From the NCBI GenBank assembly GCA_947453625.1, contig CANGHK010000037.1, forward strand, positions 1 through 51,203: 51,203 nucleotides of DNA, read 5' to 3'. The stretch is from Burkholderiales bacterium (GTDB taxonomy: Bacteria > Pseudomonadota > Gammaproteobacteria > Burkholderiales > Burkholderiaceae_C). The translations under genes were made by a program, and so were the position numbers. The notes beneath the pieces were generated by a model. That model saw nothing but the letters and a program-made list of their open reading frames with translations. It had not been told where the DNA came from and did not search any database. Within the stretch, counting starts at the first letter, position 1; the number at the start of each line of letters is the position of its first letter. This document shows positions 1-7,942 of the stretch, piece after piece.

Positions 1-1
1 A

Positions 2-547
2 TCGCGACAAGCGGCCGAGAAGTTGACCCAGGACCCGTCGGCCTGGCAGCCCGACCTGCAATCGCTGCAGTTGCGCCGCCCTGCCGATCCGCGCCTGCTG
101 GCGTCGTGGCAGCCGGGCGCCTGGACCGGCGCGTTGCGCGAGGTCTTCGAATCCACCGCCGAGTTCATCACCACGCCAGTAGGCACCGCGGTAGAAACCT
201 ACCCGCCGCACCGCCTGCTGCTGCTGTGGCCGCCGCAGCACCCGGACGCCCCGACGCCCAGCCGCTGGCCGCAGGTGGTTCGGCTGTCCGCCTCGCCTGC
301 CGACCAGGCCGACCAGGCCTTGCTGGCGCTGGTGCCAGCCGACGCGCCGCTGTGGCTCAACCGGTCCGGCGCCGACATCGACTGGGCACTGGCCGCCGAG
401 ATCGTGCTGCACCACGACAGCGGGCTGCGGCCGTTCCAGACCCAGGGCTTGCGGGCCTTCATAGCGGCCGAGCGCGAGGCCACGTTCGCGCGGCTGAACG
501 CCGACTACCAGCAAGCCGCGCCGGGCGGGCCGGTGCTGAAGCGCTGA
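2..547 (+). CDS. Hypothetical protein, 5'-truncated at window edge
   Basis: The reading frame is open from the first complete codon of the window to a TGA at 545-547, so the gene probably begins outside. A TTG at 23 could serve as a start but has no clear ribosome site. About 181 residues are visible. They are soluble, rich in Trp, Pro and Leu, with no membrane segment or recognisable motif. The C-terminal part looks helical (an AEIVLHH stretch, then AFIAAEREATFARLNADYQ). I do not recognise the family. Coding is supported by frame-consistent G+C-rich codon use and by the position upstream of the SDR gene on the same strand. Function unknown. Confidence 0.55.
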   Translation, partial: SRQAAEKLTQDPSAWQPDLQSLQLRRPADPRLLASWQPGAWTGALREVFESTAEFITTPVGTAVETYPPHRLLLLWPPQHPDAPTPSRWPQVVRLSASPADQADQALLALVPADAPLWLNRSGADIDWALAAEIVLHHDSGLRPFQTQGLRAFIAAEREATFARLNADYQQAAPGGPVLKR

Positions 548-665
548 CGCCGGACGCCGGACGCGATGGGGAAAGTCGCTGGCTTTCCCGCATGGCCGGC
601 GGGGTCGGTCCGGCTAGCATCTAAGCCCCTGCCACCCCCCGAAGTCCCGCCATGACATTCCCGCC

Positions 666-1394
666 ATGACACGTGCCCGCTCAATCCTGGTCGTCGGCGC
701 CGGCGACGCCACCGGCGGCGCGATTGCCAGCCGTTTCGCGCGCGAAGGCCTGGTCGCCTGCGTCACCCGGCGCCACGCCGACAAGCTGACGCCGCTGGTC
801 GAGCGCATCCGCGCGGCCGGCGGCCAGGCGCATGGCTTCGGCTCGGATGCGCGCGACGAGGCCGCGATGGCCGCGCTGGTGTCGCAGATCGAGCGCGACG
901 TGGCGCCTATCGAGGTGGCGGTGTTCAACATCGGCGCCAACGTGCGCTTCGAGGTTACCGACACCACCGAGCGCGTCTACCGCAAGGTCTGGGAGATGGG
1001 CGCGCTGGCCGGCTTCCTGATGGGTCGCGAAGTGGCCAAGGTGATGATCCCGCGCGGCCGCGGCACCATCCTGTTCACCGGTGCGACCGCCAGCCTGCGC
1101 GGGTCGGCCGGCTTCGCGGCTTTCGCGGGCGCCAAGTTCGCGCTGCGCGCGCTGGCCCAGAGCCTGGCGCGCGAGCTCGGGCCGCAAGGCATCCATGTCG
1201 CGCATGTGGTGATCGACGGCGCGATCGACACCCAGTTCATCGCCCAGAACTTCCCCCAGCGCTACGCCCTGAAGGCGCAGGACGGCATCCTGAACCCCGA
1301 CCATATCGCCGAGACCTACTGGCAGCTGCACTGCCAGCCGCGCAGTGCCTGGACCCACGAGATGGATCTGCGGCCCTGGATGGAAAACTTCTGA
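666..1394 (+). CDS. SDR-family oxidoreductase-like protein with non-canonical active site
   Basis: This 242-residue protein has the Rossmann start of short-chain dehydrogenases (VVGAGDATGGAIA, residues 9-21) and an NNAG-like turn (FNIGAN, 87-92). The catalytic segment is unusual. Four residues before the conserved Lys157, where classical SDRs carry Tyr, there is Phe153. Thirteen residues before that, where Ser is expected, there is Ala140, with Thr141 next to it. The rest (ARELGPQGIHVAHVVIDGAIDT) follows the SDR fold closely. I believe a family of SDRs with this FAGAK segment is widespread in proteobacteria. The ATG at 666 is chosen over an out-of-frame ATG at 652. The DsbA-like gene starts 10 bp after the stop, so the two are probably co-transcribed. 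Oxidoreductase activity is uncertain. Confidence 0.85.
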   Translation: MTRARSILVVGAGDATGGAIASRFAREGLVACVTRRHADKLTPLVERIRAAGGQAHGFGSDARDEAAMAALVSQIERDVAPIEVAVFNIGANVRFEVTDTTERVYRKVWEMGALAGFLMGREVAKVMIPRGRGTILFTGATASLRGSAGFAAFAGAKFALRALAQSLARELGPQGIHVAHVVIDGAIDTQFIAQNFPQRYALKAQDGILNPDHIAETYWQLHCQPRSAWTHEMDLRPWMENF

Positions 1395-1404
1395 AAGCCC
1401 GACC

Positions 1405-2022
1405 ATGAACGACCAGACACCCGACAAGACCGCCGCCAAGACCGTCGAATTCTTCTTCGATTTCGGCAGCCCCACCACCTACCTGGCGCACACCCAGCTG
1501 CAGCGCATCGCCACTGAAGCCGGCGCCACGCTGGTCTACCGCCCGATGCTGCTGGGCGGGGTGTTCAAGGCCGCCGGCAACGCCAGCCCGGTGAGCGTGC
1601 CGGCCAAGGGACGCTGGATGGGCGACGACATCGCGCGCTGGGCTCGCCGCTGGGGCGTGCCGTTCAGCTTCAACCCGTTTTTTCCGATCAACACCCTGAC
1701 GCTGATGCGCGGCGCGGCCGGCCTGCAGTGGCGCCAGCCCGAGGACTTCAACCGCTATGTCGACGCGGTGTTCCAGGCGATGTGGGTGAACCCGCGCAAC
1801 CTGGGCGATGCGGCCACGCTGGCGGCGATGCTGACCGAGGCCGGCTTCGATCCCGCGGCCTTCATGGCGCTGGTCGGCGATGCCGAGGTCAAGGCCAGGC
1901 TGGTGGCCAACACCGAGGAAGCCGTGGCGCGCGGCGTGTTCGGCGCGCCGACCTGCTTCGTCGGCGAGGCGATGTTCTTCGGCCAGGACCGGCTGGACTT
2001 CGTGCGCGAAGCCTTGGGCTGA
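1405..2022 (+). CDS. 2-hydroxychromene-2-carboxylate isomerase family (DsbA-like thioredoxin fold)
   Basis: The 205-residue protein has the HCCA-isomerase pattern: an N-terminal strand leading into FDFGSPTTYL (Ser22 in the place that contacts glutathione in kappa-class GST relatives) and a late GVFGAPTCFV segment with the cis-Pro loop of the thioredoxin fold. HCCA isomerases act with glutathione in naphthalene-type aromatic breakdown, but many paralogues have unknown substrates, and no aromatic pathway genes lie nearby. The ATG at 1405 is preferred to an upstream in-frame start inside the SDR gene, because it lies 10 bp after the SDR stop and puts the first strand at the normal place. The gene converges on the radical SAM gene with only 13 bp between stops. 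A second member of the family is at 40279-40929. Confidence 0.85.
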   Translation: MNDQTPDKTAAKTVEFFFDFGSPTTYLAHTQLQRIATEAGATLVYRPMLLGGVFKAAGNASPVSVPAKGRWMGDDIARWARRWGVPFSFNPFFPINTLTLMRGAAGLQWRQPEDFNRYVDAVFQAMWVNPRNLGDAATLAAMLTEAGFDPAAFMALVGDAEVKARLVANTEEAVARGVFGAPTCFVGEAMFFGQDRLDFVREALG

Positions 2023-2035
2023 ACCCGGCAGTTCC

Positions 2036-3982
2036 TCAGCCCGGCGCCGCCAGCGCACGCGCGATGCGGTGGCGCGCCACGCGCGATTTGGGCACCGGGA
2101 AGTCGAACCACTGGCGCACGTCCTCGTCCAGCCCGATGCCGTGCATGTAGTTGTAGATCGCCTTCTTCAAGCCCACGCCCAGCGCATCGTGGTCGACGCC
2201 GGTCGGGTCGATGAAGCCGATGTCGTTCTTGGCAAAACTCACAGGCGGCAGCGGCTGCAGCGTCACGCCGTAGGCCGCCGGGTCGAGCCCGACCGGTGAG
2301 TGCACGGTGCAGGCGAAACGGTGGAAGAAGCCCGACTGGATGCAGCCGGCGGCAAACAACTGGCGCACATACTCCAGCGCATCCACCGTGTCCTGCACGG
2401 TCTGGGTCGGGAAACCGTACATCAGGTAGGCATGGACCAGGATGCCGGCGTCCGAGAAGCCCTTGGTCACGCGCGCCACCTGGTCCACCGACACGCCCTT
2501 GTTCATCAGCGCCAGCAGCCGGTCGCTGGCCACTTCCAGCCCGCCCGAGATCGCGATGCAGCCGCTGTCGGCCAGTTGCTGGCACAGCTCGGGCGTGAAG
2601 GACTTCTCGAAGCGGATGTTGCCCCACCAGGAGATCGCCATCTGGCGCCGCGCCAGCTCGGCGGCCAGCGACTTCAGCGCCTTGGGCGGCGCGGCCTCGT
2701 CGACGAAATGGAAGCCGGTCTGGCCAGTCTCGGCGACGACCGCCGCGATCCGGTCGACCAGCAGCTCGGCGCTGGCGGTCTCGTAGCGGCCGATGTAGTC
2801 CAGGCTGACGTCGCAGAAGCTGCATTTCTTCCAGTAGCAGCCATGTGCCACGGTCAGCTTGTTCCAGCGCCCGTCCGACCACAGCCGGTGCATCGGATTG
2901 AGCATGTCGAGCAGCGACAGGTAGCGGTCCAGCGGCAGGCCGTCCCAGGTCGGCGTGCCGACCTCGGCAAACGGCACCTCGGGCTCGACGAAGTTGGTGT
3001 AACGCACCGCAGCGCCGGCCGGCCGGTGGAAGGTCCGCACCAGCCGGCTGGCCGATCGCTCGCCCGCCAGATGGGCCAGCAGCGCCAGCAGCGGACGCTC
3101 GCCGGCATCGAGGGTGACGTAGTCGAAGAAGTCGAAGACCCGCGGCTCGCTCAGCTCGCGCAACTCGGTGTTGACGAAGCCGCCGCCCAGCACGGTGACG
3201 ATGGACGCATCAAAGGCCTTGACCGTCTGGGCGATTCGCAAGGCGGCGTAGACCGCGCCCGGGAAGGGCACCGACACCAGCACCACCGTCGGGGCGTGGC
3301 GCGCCAGCGCGGCCAGCGTCAGCTCGCGCAGCAGGCGGTCGACCAGGTTGGGCGCTGCCGCCAGCGCCGCGGCCAGCGGCTCGAAGGTCGGCTGGCTCAT
3401 CGCCAGCGACTCGGCGTAACGCACGAACTCGAAGCGCGGATCGACCGCCTCGCGCAACACGTCGGCGATGTCGTTGAGGTAGAGCGTGGCCAGATGCCGG
3501 GCCCGGTCCTGTACCCCCAGCGCGCCGAAGGCCCAGGCCATCGGGTCGCCGCCCTCGTCGTCGACATAGGCCTCGAGCGAATCGAAGCGCGGCCCCTCGG
3601 GCAGGAAGCCGCGGCTGCCTATGCGGTGCGCCAGCGTCGCGTCGCGCCCCTGCAGAAACGCCACGGTGGGCGCGATCGTCGCCAGGTACTGGTCGAAGCG
3701 CTCGCTGAACGCCGACACCCGCGGCGTGCGCTGAGCCGCAGGCAGCTCAGCGATGCACGCCTGCACGGCGGCCAGGCCGTCGCGCGACAGCAGCGCCAGG
3801 ATCAGCGCCAGCGCCAGGTCCTCCTGCACCGCGCTGACGCCGCGCGACCGCAGAAAACCGGTCAGGTAGGCGGTGGACGGGTAAGGCGTGTTGAGCTGCG
3901 TCATCGGCGGGATGACGGACAGCACCCGGATGGGACGGGGCGCGAGGGACGAAGAGGACGGCGGGGCGGGGCTGGCGGGCAT
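2036..3982 (-). CDS. B12-binding-type radical SAM protein
   Basis: The 648-residue protein has an N-terminal region resembling the cobalamin-binding domain of class B radical SAM enzymes (SVIPPMTQLNTPYPSTAYLT near residues 20-40, then a strand ending VTVLGGGFVN). A radical SAM barrel follows, with Cys382, Cys387 and Cys390 (CYWKKCSFC) as the likely [4Fe-4S] ligands. The spacing is CX4CX2C rather than the usual CX3CX2C. Later barrel strands are visible (ISGGLEVASDRLLALMNKG, AYLMYGFPTQT). The DxHxxG cobalamin-ligating motif is not evident, as in some members. The substrate is unknown. The ATG at 3980-3982 sits 5 nt after a minus-strand GACAAT box, and the divergent membrane-protein gene starts 33 bp away. 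Confidence 0.85.
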   Translation of the reverse strand: MPASPAPPSSSSLAPRPIRVLSVIPPMTQLNTPYPSTAYLTGFLRSRGVSAVQEDLALALILALLSRDGLAAVQACIAELPAAQRTPRVSAFSERFDQYLATIAPTVAFLQGRDATLAHRIGSRGFLPEGPRFDSLEAYVDDEGGDPMAWAFGALGVQDRARHLATLYLNDIADVLREAVDPRFEFVRYAESLAMSQPTFEPLAAALAAAPNLVDRLLRELTLAALARHAPTVVLVSVPFPGAVYAALRIAQTVKAFDASIVTVLGGGFVNTELRELSEPRVFDFFDYVTLDAGERPLLALLAHLAGERSASRLVRTFHRPAGAAVRYTNFVEPEVPFAEVGTPTWDGLPLDRYLSLLDMLNPMHRLWSDGRWNKLTVAHGCYWKKCSFCDVSLDYIGRYETASAELLVDRIAAVVAETGQTGFHFVDEAAPPKALKSLAAELARRQMAISWWGNIRFEKSFTPELCQQLADSGCIAISGGLEVASDRLLALMNKGVSVDQVARVTKGFSDAGILVHAYLMYGFPTQTVQDTVDALEYVRQLFAAGCIQSGFFHRFACTVHSPVGLDPAAYGVTLQPLPPVSFAKNDIGFIDPTGVDHDALGVGLKKAIYNYMHGIGLDEDVRQWFDFPVPKSRVARHRIARALAAPG

Positions 3983-3987
3983 GGCCG

Positions 3988-3993
3988 ATTGTC
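3988..3993 (-). promoter_or_regulatory. Candidate -10 box (GACAAT) for the radical SAM gene
   Basis: On the minus strand GACAAT is followed by 5 nt and then the ATG of the radical SAM gene, so transcription would start at or next to the start codon. The same box-to-ATG layout recurs at several genes in the window. No convincing -35 element is visible. Confidence 0.5.
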
Positions 3994-4002
3994 GCGGTGG
4001 CC

Positions 4003-4008
4003 GACAAT
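4003..4008 (+). promoter_or_regulatory. Candidate -10 box (GACAAT) for the gene at 4016
   Basis: GACAAT lies 7 nt before the ATG at 4016. Together with the oppositely oriented box at 3988-3993 it forms a back-to-back promoter pair within 33 bp between two start codons. That leaves almost no room for 5' untranslated regions. Confidence 0.5.
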
Positions 4009-4015
4009 CCCGGGG

Positions 4016-4738
4016 ATGAAACACCCGATCCTGCTGGCGCTGGGCGCCGGCCTGCTGGTCTTGCTGGCGGCGTTTGCCGCACCGCTGTGGCACATGGTCC
4101 GGGGCTCGGCCGCGCCGGCGGCGGCTCAGGCGCAAGGCCTGCCCTGGCAGGTGCAGGCCGGTGCCGACGGCACGCTGCAGGTCTTCGGCCTGACGCTGGG
4201 CCGCGACACGCTGGCCGAGGCGCGGGCGCGCATCGGCGACGGCCTGCAGGTGGCACTGGTGGCGCGGCTGGGCGAGGTCGGCGCGCTCGAGGCGCTGGCC
4301 GACCCCTTCGCCGCCGGCTTTGTCTCGGGCCGGCTGGTGCTGGCCTTCGACGTGCCGCCGCAGACGCTGCGGCGCTGGCGCGAGCATGCGCCGCGCTCGC
4401 AACCCATGGACGAGGGCCTGCGGCGCTTCGAATTGCTGGCCGCCGATCGTGACGAGATCAGCCGCTCGGCGCTGGCCGGCCTGAGCTTCGTGCCCGCTGT
4501 GCGCCTGACCGAGGCCGATGTGCGGCAACGCTTCGGCGCGCCAGCAGCCGAGGTGGGGCTGGGCGCCGGCGCCAAGGTGCTGCTCTACCCGGCCATCGGC
4601 TTGGCTGCGACGGTAGGCCAGGCCAGCCGCGGGGTGCTGGAATATGTGGCGCCACGGGATTTCGAGACCCGCTTGCGCGCGCCGCTGGCGGCCGCCAAGC
4701 CGGTTTTGGCCGCAGCTTCGGCACCGGCTTCCGACTGA
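4016..4738 (+). CDS. Conserved hypothetical protein with N-terminal membrane anchor
   Basis: The 240-residue protein starts with a single hydrophobic segment (residues 4-25, ILLALGAGLLVLLAAFAAPL) that acts as a signal peptide or anchor. An Ala-rich linker and a soluble domain follow. The domain contains LPWQVQAGADGTLQVFGLTL and a later ALAGLSFVPAVRLTEADVRQRFG segment ending in a strand that may bind a hydrophobic partner. I recall similar unassigned proteins in other Burkholderiales but no function. The ATG at 4016 gives a good signal segment and is preceded by a -10-like GACAAT. It is transcribed divergently from the radical SAM gene, so a shared role is possible but unproven. Confidence 0.75.
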   Translation: MKHPILLALGAGLLVLLAAFAAPLWHMVRGSAAPAAAQAQGLPWQVQAGADGTLQVFGLTLGRDTLAEARARIGDGLQVALVARLGEVGALEALADPFAAGFVSGRLVLAFDVPPQTLRRWREHAPRSQPMDEGLRRFELLAADRDEISRSALAGLSFVPAVRLTEADVRQRFGAPAAEVGLGAGAKVLLYPAIGLAATVGQASRGVLEYVAPRDFETRLRAPLAAAKPVLAAASAPASD

Positions 4739-4828
4739 AAACCGAACTTATGCAACCAGCTTGTCAAAGGCGGTCCGAGTTTGTGGCCTAATCCTGGGTT
4801 GACTTTCACAACGCACCGGAGTTTTTCC

Positions 4829-4996
4829 ATGGCCAACAAGATCATCACCGAAGCCGAACGCCGTGCCACGCCGCGTCCCGCAGCCCCTGCCGGCGTCTGT
4901 TTCACCGCGCCCAAGGGCCAGAAGATCAGCCTGGAACGCGGCTCGCACACCCGCAGCAAGAAGAACCCCGGCAAGCGCCCCCGCAAGGGCGGCTGA
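4829..4996 (+). CDS. Small basic protein, 55 aa
   Basis: The ATG at 4829 opens a 55-residue protein ending in a strongly basic tail (RGSHTRSKKNPGKRPRKGG). It holds one Cys in AGVCFTAPKGQK and no membrane segment. The tail suggests nucleic-acid or ribosome binding, but that is only composition. Support for coding comes from codon use, the clean spacing after the previous gene, and a 27-bp near-perfect palindrome 7 bp after the stop that could end the transcript. A CGGAG sequence (4817-4821) lies about 7 nt before the ATG. I do not recognise the family. Confidence 0.6.
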   Translation: MANKIITEAERRATPRPAAPAGVCFTAPKGQKISLERGSHTRSKKNPGKRPRKGG

Positions 4997-5003
4997 GGCT
5001 GGA

Positions 5004-5030
5004 CACAAACAGTCCTGAGGACTGTTTGTG
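5004..5030. terminator. 27-bp palindrome, probable hairpin terminator
   Basis: Two perfect 13-nt arms (CACAAACAGTCCT and its complement) flank a single central G. The palindrome lies 7 bp after the stop of the 55-aa gene. The right arm carries a short T-rich stretch, but no U-run follows, so it may be a pausing, processing or bidirectional structure rather than a classical intrinsic terminator. Being A+T-richer than its surroundings, it stands out. A dimeric repressor site is the alternative. Confidence 0.5.
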
Positions 5031-5145
5031 CCTGCCGAAGCGGCCGAGCTCTGCGAGGCCGTGGGAGAGGATGGCATGCCGAAGCCGACCACGCGAGCGC
5101 ATCCGAAGCCAGTTGTCGAGTGCCCCCGCCGTTGACTGATCCCGC

Positions 5146-6843
5146 ATGCTGAGAATCACCGAACTGCGCCTGCCGCTGGACCATGGCCAGCAGGCATTGC
5201 GCGTTGCCGTGCTGGCGAAGCTGGGCCTGCCCGACCCCGAACTGGCCGGCTTCAGCCTCTTCAAGCGCAGCTACGACGCGCGCAAGAAGTCGGCGGTGGT
5301 GCTGACCTATACCGTCGACTGCACGCTGGCCGCCGGCGTGGACGAGGCTGCCCTGCTGCTGCGCCATGCGGGCGACAGCCACATCCGGCCCAGTCCGGAC
5401 ACCGACTACAAGCCGGTGGGCCATGCGCCTGCCGATTTCGCGGCCGGTGCGTCGCGGCGTCCGGTGGTGATCGGCTTCGGCCCCTGCGGCCTGTTCGCGG
5501 CGCTGGTGCTGGCCCAGATGGGCCTGCGGCCCATCGTGCTGGAGCGCGGCAAGGCGGTGCGTGAACGCACCAAGGACACTTGGGCGCTGTGGCGCCAGGG
5601 GGTGTTGACGCCAGAGTCGAACGTTCAGTTCGGCGAAGGTGGCGCCGGCACGTTCTCCGACGGCAAGCTCTGGAGCCAGATCAGCGACCCGCGCCATCTG
5701 ACGCGCAAGGTGCTGAACGAGTTCGTCAAGGCCGGCGCGCCCGAGGAAATCCTCTATGTCGCCAAGCCGCATATCGGCACCTTCCGACTCGTCGGCATGG
5801 TCGAGAAGATGCGCGCCGACATCGAGGCGCTGGGCGGCGAGATCCGCTTCGGCCAGCGGGTGGCCGATGTACTGATCGAGAGCGGGCCGGCGGGCCGTTC
5901 GGGCCGACACATTCGCGGTCTGACGCTGGCCAGCGGCGAGCAGATCGCCACCGACCATGTGGTGCTGGCGGTGGGCCACAGCGCGCGCGACACCTTCGAG
6001 ATGCTGCATGGCCGCGGCGTGTTCATGGAAGCCAAGCCGTTTTCGGTCGGCTTCCGCATCGAGCACCCGCAGTCGCTGATCGACCGCGCGCGCTTCGGCC
6101 CCAGCGCCGGCCACCCCATCCTGGGCGCCGCCGACTACAAGCTGGTGCACCATGCCGGCAACGGCCGCTCGGTCTACAGCTTCTGCATGTGCCCGGGCGG
6201 CACCGTGGTGGCGGCCACCTCCGAGGCCGGCCGGGTGGTGACCAACGGCATGAGCCAGTACTCGCGCAACGAGCGCAATGCCAACGCCGGCATCGTCGTC
6301 GGCATCTCGCCGCAGGACTACCGGCTGGACAAGACCGCCAGCGGCCCGGTCAACCCGCTGGACGGCATCGCCTTCCAGCGCCACTGGGAGTCGCGCGCCT
6401 ACGCGCTGGGCGGCGAGAACTACCATGCGCCGGCGCAACTGGTGGGCGATTTCGTCGCCGGCCGCCATGGCAACAAGGTCGCGCGTACGCTGGGCAGCGT
6501 GCTGCCGTCCTACCAACCCGGCGTGCTGCTGACCGACCTGGCCGAGCCCGGCCGCGGCAGCCTGCCCGACGAGGCCCTGGCGGCGATCCGCGAGGCGCTG
6601 CCGGCTTTCGAGCGCCAGATCGCGGGCTTCGCGATGAAAGACGCGGTACTCACCGGGGTCGAGACCCGCACCTCGTCTCCGCTGCGCATCACCCGCGGCA
6701 AGGACATGCAAAGCCTCAACGTGGCCGGTCTCTACCCGGCCGGCGAGGGCGCGGGCTATGCCGGCGGCATCATGTCAGCCGGGGTCGACGGCATCGAGGC
6801 CGCCGAGGCGGTGGGCCGCAGCCTGCTGGGCCAGACCGCCTGA
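5146..6843 (+). CDS. FAD-dependent dehydrogenase (COG2509-like)
   Basis: The 565-residue protein begins with a small domain of about 100 residues (ITELRLPLDH, SLFKRSYDARKKS). An FAD-binding Rossmann motif follows, VVIGFGPCGLFAALVLAQMG (about residues 105-125), ending in an acidic strand (IVLERG). A second conserved block has NVQFGEGGAGTFSDGKLWSQ, and the C terminus has LYPAGEGAGYAGGIMSAGVDG, the FAD-closing motif. This order matches the large uncharacterised FAD-dependent dehydrogenases found in many bacteria. Physiological substrate and electron partner are unknown. It is cytosolic with no signal peptide. The ATG at 5146 begins the conserved first strand. The gene stands alone between the 27-bp palindrome and a convergent Bug receptor gene. 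Confidence 0.9.
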   Translation: MLRITELRLPLDHGQQALRVAVLAKLGLPDPELAGFSLFKRSYDARKKSAVVLTYTVDCTLAAGVDEAALLLRHAGDSHIRPSPDTDYKPVGHAPADFAAGASRRPVVIGFGPCGLFAALVLAQMGLRPIVLERGKAVRERTKDTWALWRQGVLTPESNVQFGEGGAGTFSDGKLWSQISDPRHLTRKVLNEFVKAGAPEEILYVAKPHIGTFRLVGMVEKMRADIEALGGEIRFGQRVADVLIESGPAGRSGRHIRGLTLASGEQIATDHVVLAVGHSARDTFEMLHGRGVFMEAKPFSVGFRIEHPQSLIDRARFGPSAGHPILGAADYKLVHHAGNGRSVYSFCMCPGGTVVAATSEAGRVVTNGMSQYSRNERNANAGIVVGISPQDYRLDKTASGPVNPLDGIAFQRHWESRAYALGGENYHAPAQLVGDFVAGRHGNKVARTLGSVLPSYQPGVLLTDLAEPGRGSLPDEALAAIREALPAFERQIAGFAMKDAVLTGVETRTSSPLRITRGKDMQSLNVAGLYPAGEGAGYAGGIMSAGVDGIEAAEAVGRSLLGQTA

Positions 6844-6855
6844 ACTGACGCCAAA

Positions 6856-6874
6856 CGGGCGCAAACACCGCCCG
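6856..6874 (+). terminator. Weak hairpin between convergent genes
   Basis: CGGGCG, a 7-nt loop and CGCCCG lie 13 bp after the FAD dehydrogenase stop, followed by CTGCTTTGTCTC. The stem is 6 bp and the T-tract short, so termination on the plus strand is plausible but not strong. Confidence 0.4.
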
Positions 6875-6888
6875 CTGCTTTGTCTCGC

Positions 6889-7884
6889 TCAGTCGGCCGT
6901 CGCCCCCGACTCGCGCACCACACGGCCCAGGCGCACCGATTCGGTCCGGATCAACTGGCCGAACTGCTCGGCGCTGCCCGCCACCACCGGGGTGCCCAAT
7001 TCCTCCCATTTCTTGCGGAACGCCGGGTCCTTGAAGATCGCGTTCAGCGTGCTGTTGAGCCTGGCGATGATGGGCTCGGGCGTGCCGGCACGCACCACGA
7101 TGCCGTGCCAGGCCGTGGTCTCGAAACCGGCCAGACCGGCCTCGGCCATCGTCGGCACATTGGGCAGCGCCGGGCTGCGCTTGAGCGATGTCACCGCCAG
7201 CGGGGTGAGCTTGTCGGTCTTGACGAACTGCAGCGAGCTGCCCAGCACGTCGAACATCACCTTGACCTGCCCGCCGACCAGGTCGTTGAGCGCCGGGCCG
7301 GCGCCGCGGTAAGGGATGTGCGCCAGCTTGACCCCCGCCGCACGCCCGAACATCTCGCCTGCCAGATGCTGCGGCGTGCCGTTGCCGGCCGAGGCGAAAC
7401 TGAAGTCACCCGGGCGCAGCCTGGCCTGGGCGATGAAGTCCTTGACGGTCTTGATGCCGGTCGACGGGTGGACTTCGAACAGCAGCGGAAACGACGAGAT
7501 CTGGATCACAGGCGCCAGGTCGATCAGCGCGTTGAACGGCATGCTCTTGTACAGGCTGCCGTTGACCGCCATCGGACCGCTGGCCGCCAGCAGCAGTGTG
7601 TGGCCGTCGGCCGGGGCCTGTTTGGCGACCTCGGCGCTGCCCAGGTTGCCGCCGGCGCCGCCCTTGTTCTCGACCAGCACGGGCTGGCCGAGCCGGGCCG
7701 CCAGCTCGGGTTGCAGCAGACGCGCCATCAGGTCAGTGGGGCCGCCCGGCGGGTAAGGCACGACGAAGCGGATGGGGTGCGACGGGAAAGCGGCCTGGGC
7801 CTGGGCGCCGGCCGTGGCCAGCAGCGCCAAAGCCGCTGCGAGACCCAGCGCGGCACGGCGCGGAGAGAACGGGATCTTCTGCAT
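6889..7884 (-). CDS. Bug/TctC-family periplasmic solute-binding protein
   Basis: The 331-residue protein has a signal peptide (about residues 1-32: a basic start, an Ala/Leu core, then AGAQAQA). It continues with the Bug-family hallmark FPSHPIRFVVPYPPGGPTDL and ENKGGAGGNLG. These proteins bind carboxylates or other small organic acids in the periplasm for tripartite tricarboxylate transporters, and the family is greatly expanded in Burkholderiales. No TctA or TctB membrane partner is encoded here, so it may serve a distant transporter. It lies 58 bp downstream of the BKACE enzyme gene on the same strand, which suggests that its ligand is a carboxylate handled by that enzyme. Confidence 0.93.
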   Translation of the reverse strand: MQKIPFSPRRAALGLAAALALLATAGAQAQAAFPSHPIRFVVPYPPGGPTDLMARLLQPELAARLGQPVLVENKGGAGGNLGSAEVAKQAPADGHTLLLAASGPMAVNGSLYKSMPFNALIDLAPVIQISSFPLLFEVHPSTGIKTVKDFIAQARLRPGDFSFASAGNGTPQHLAGEMFGRAAGVKLAHIPYRGAGPALNDLVGGQVKVMFDVLGSSLQFVKTDKLTPLAVTSLKRSPALPNVPTMAEAGLAGFETTAWHGIVVRAGTPEPIIARLNSTLNAIFKDPAFRKKWEELGTPVVAGSAEQFGQLIRTESVRLGRVVRESGATAD

Positions 7885-7942
7885 GGTGTGTCTCCAGAGT
7901 GGTCTTGCGCAGCCATCTGCAGCGGTGCCGGTCAGCGATCCG

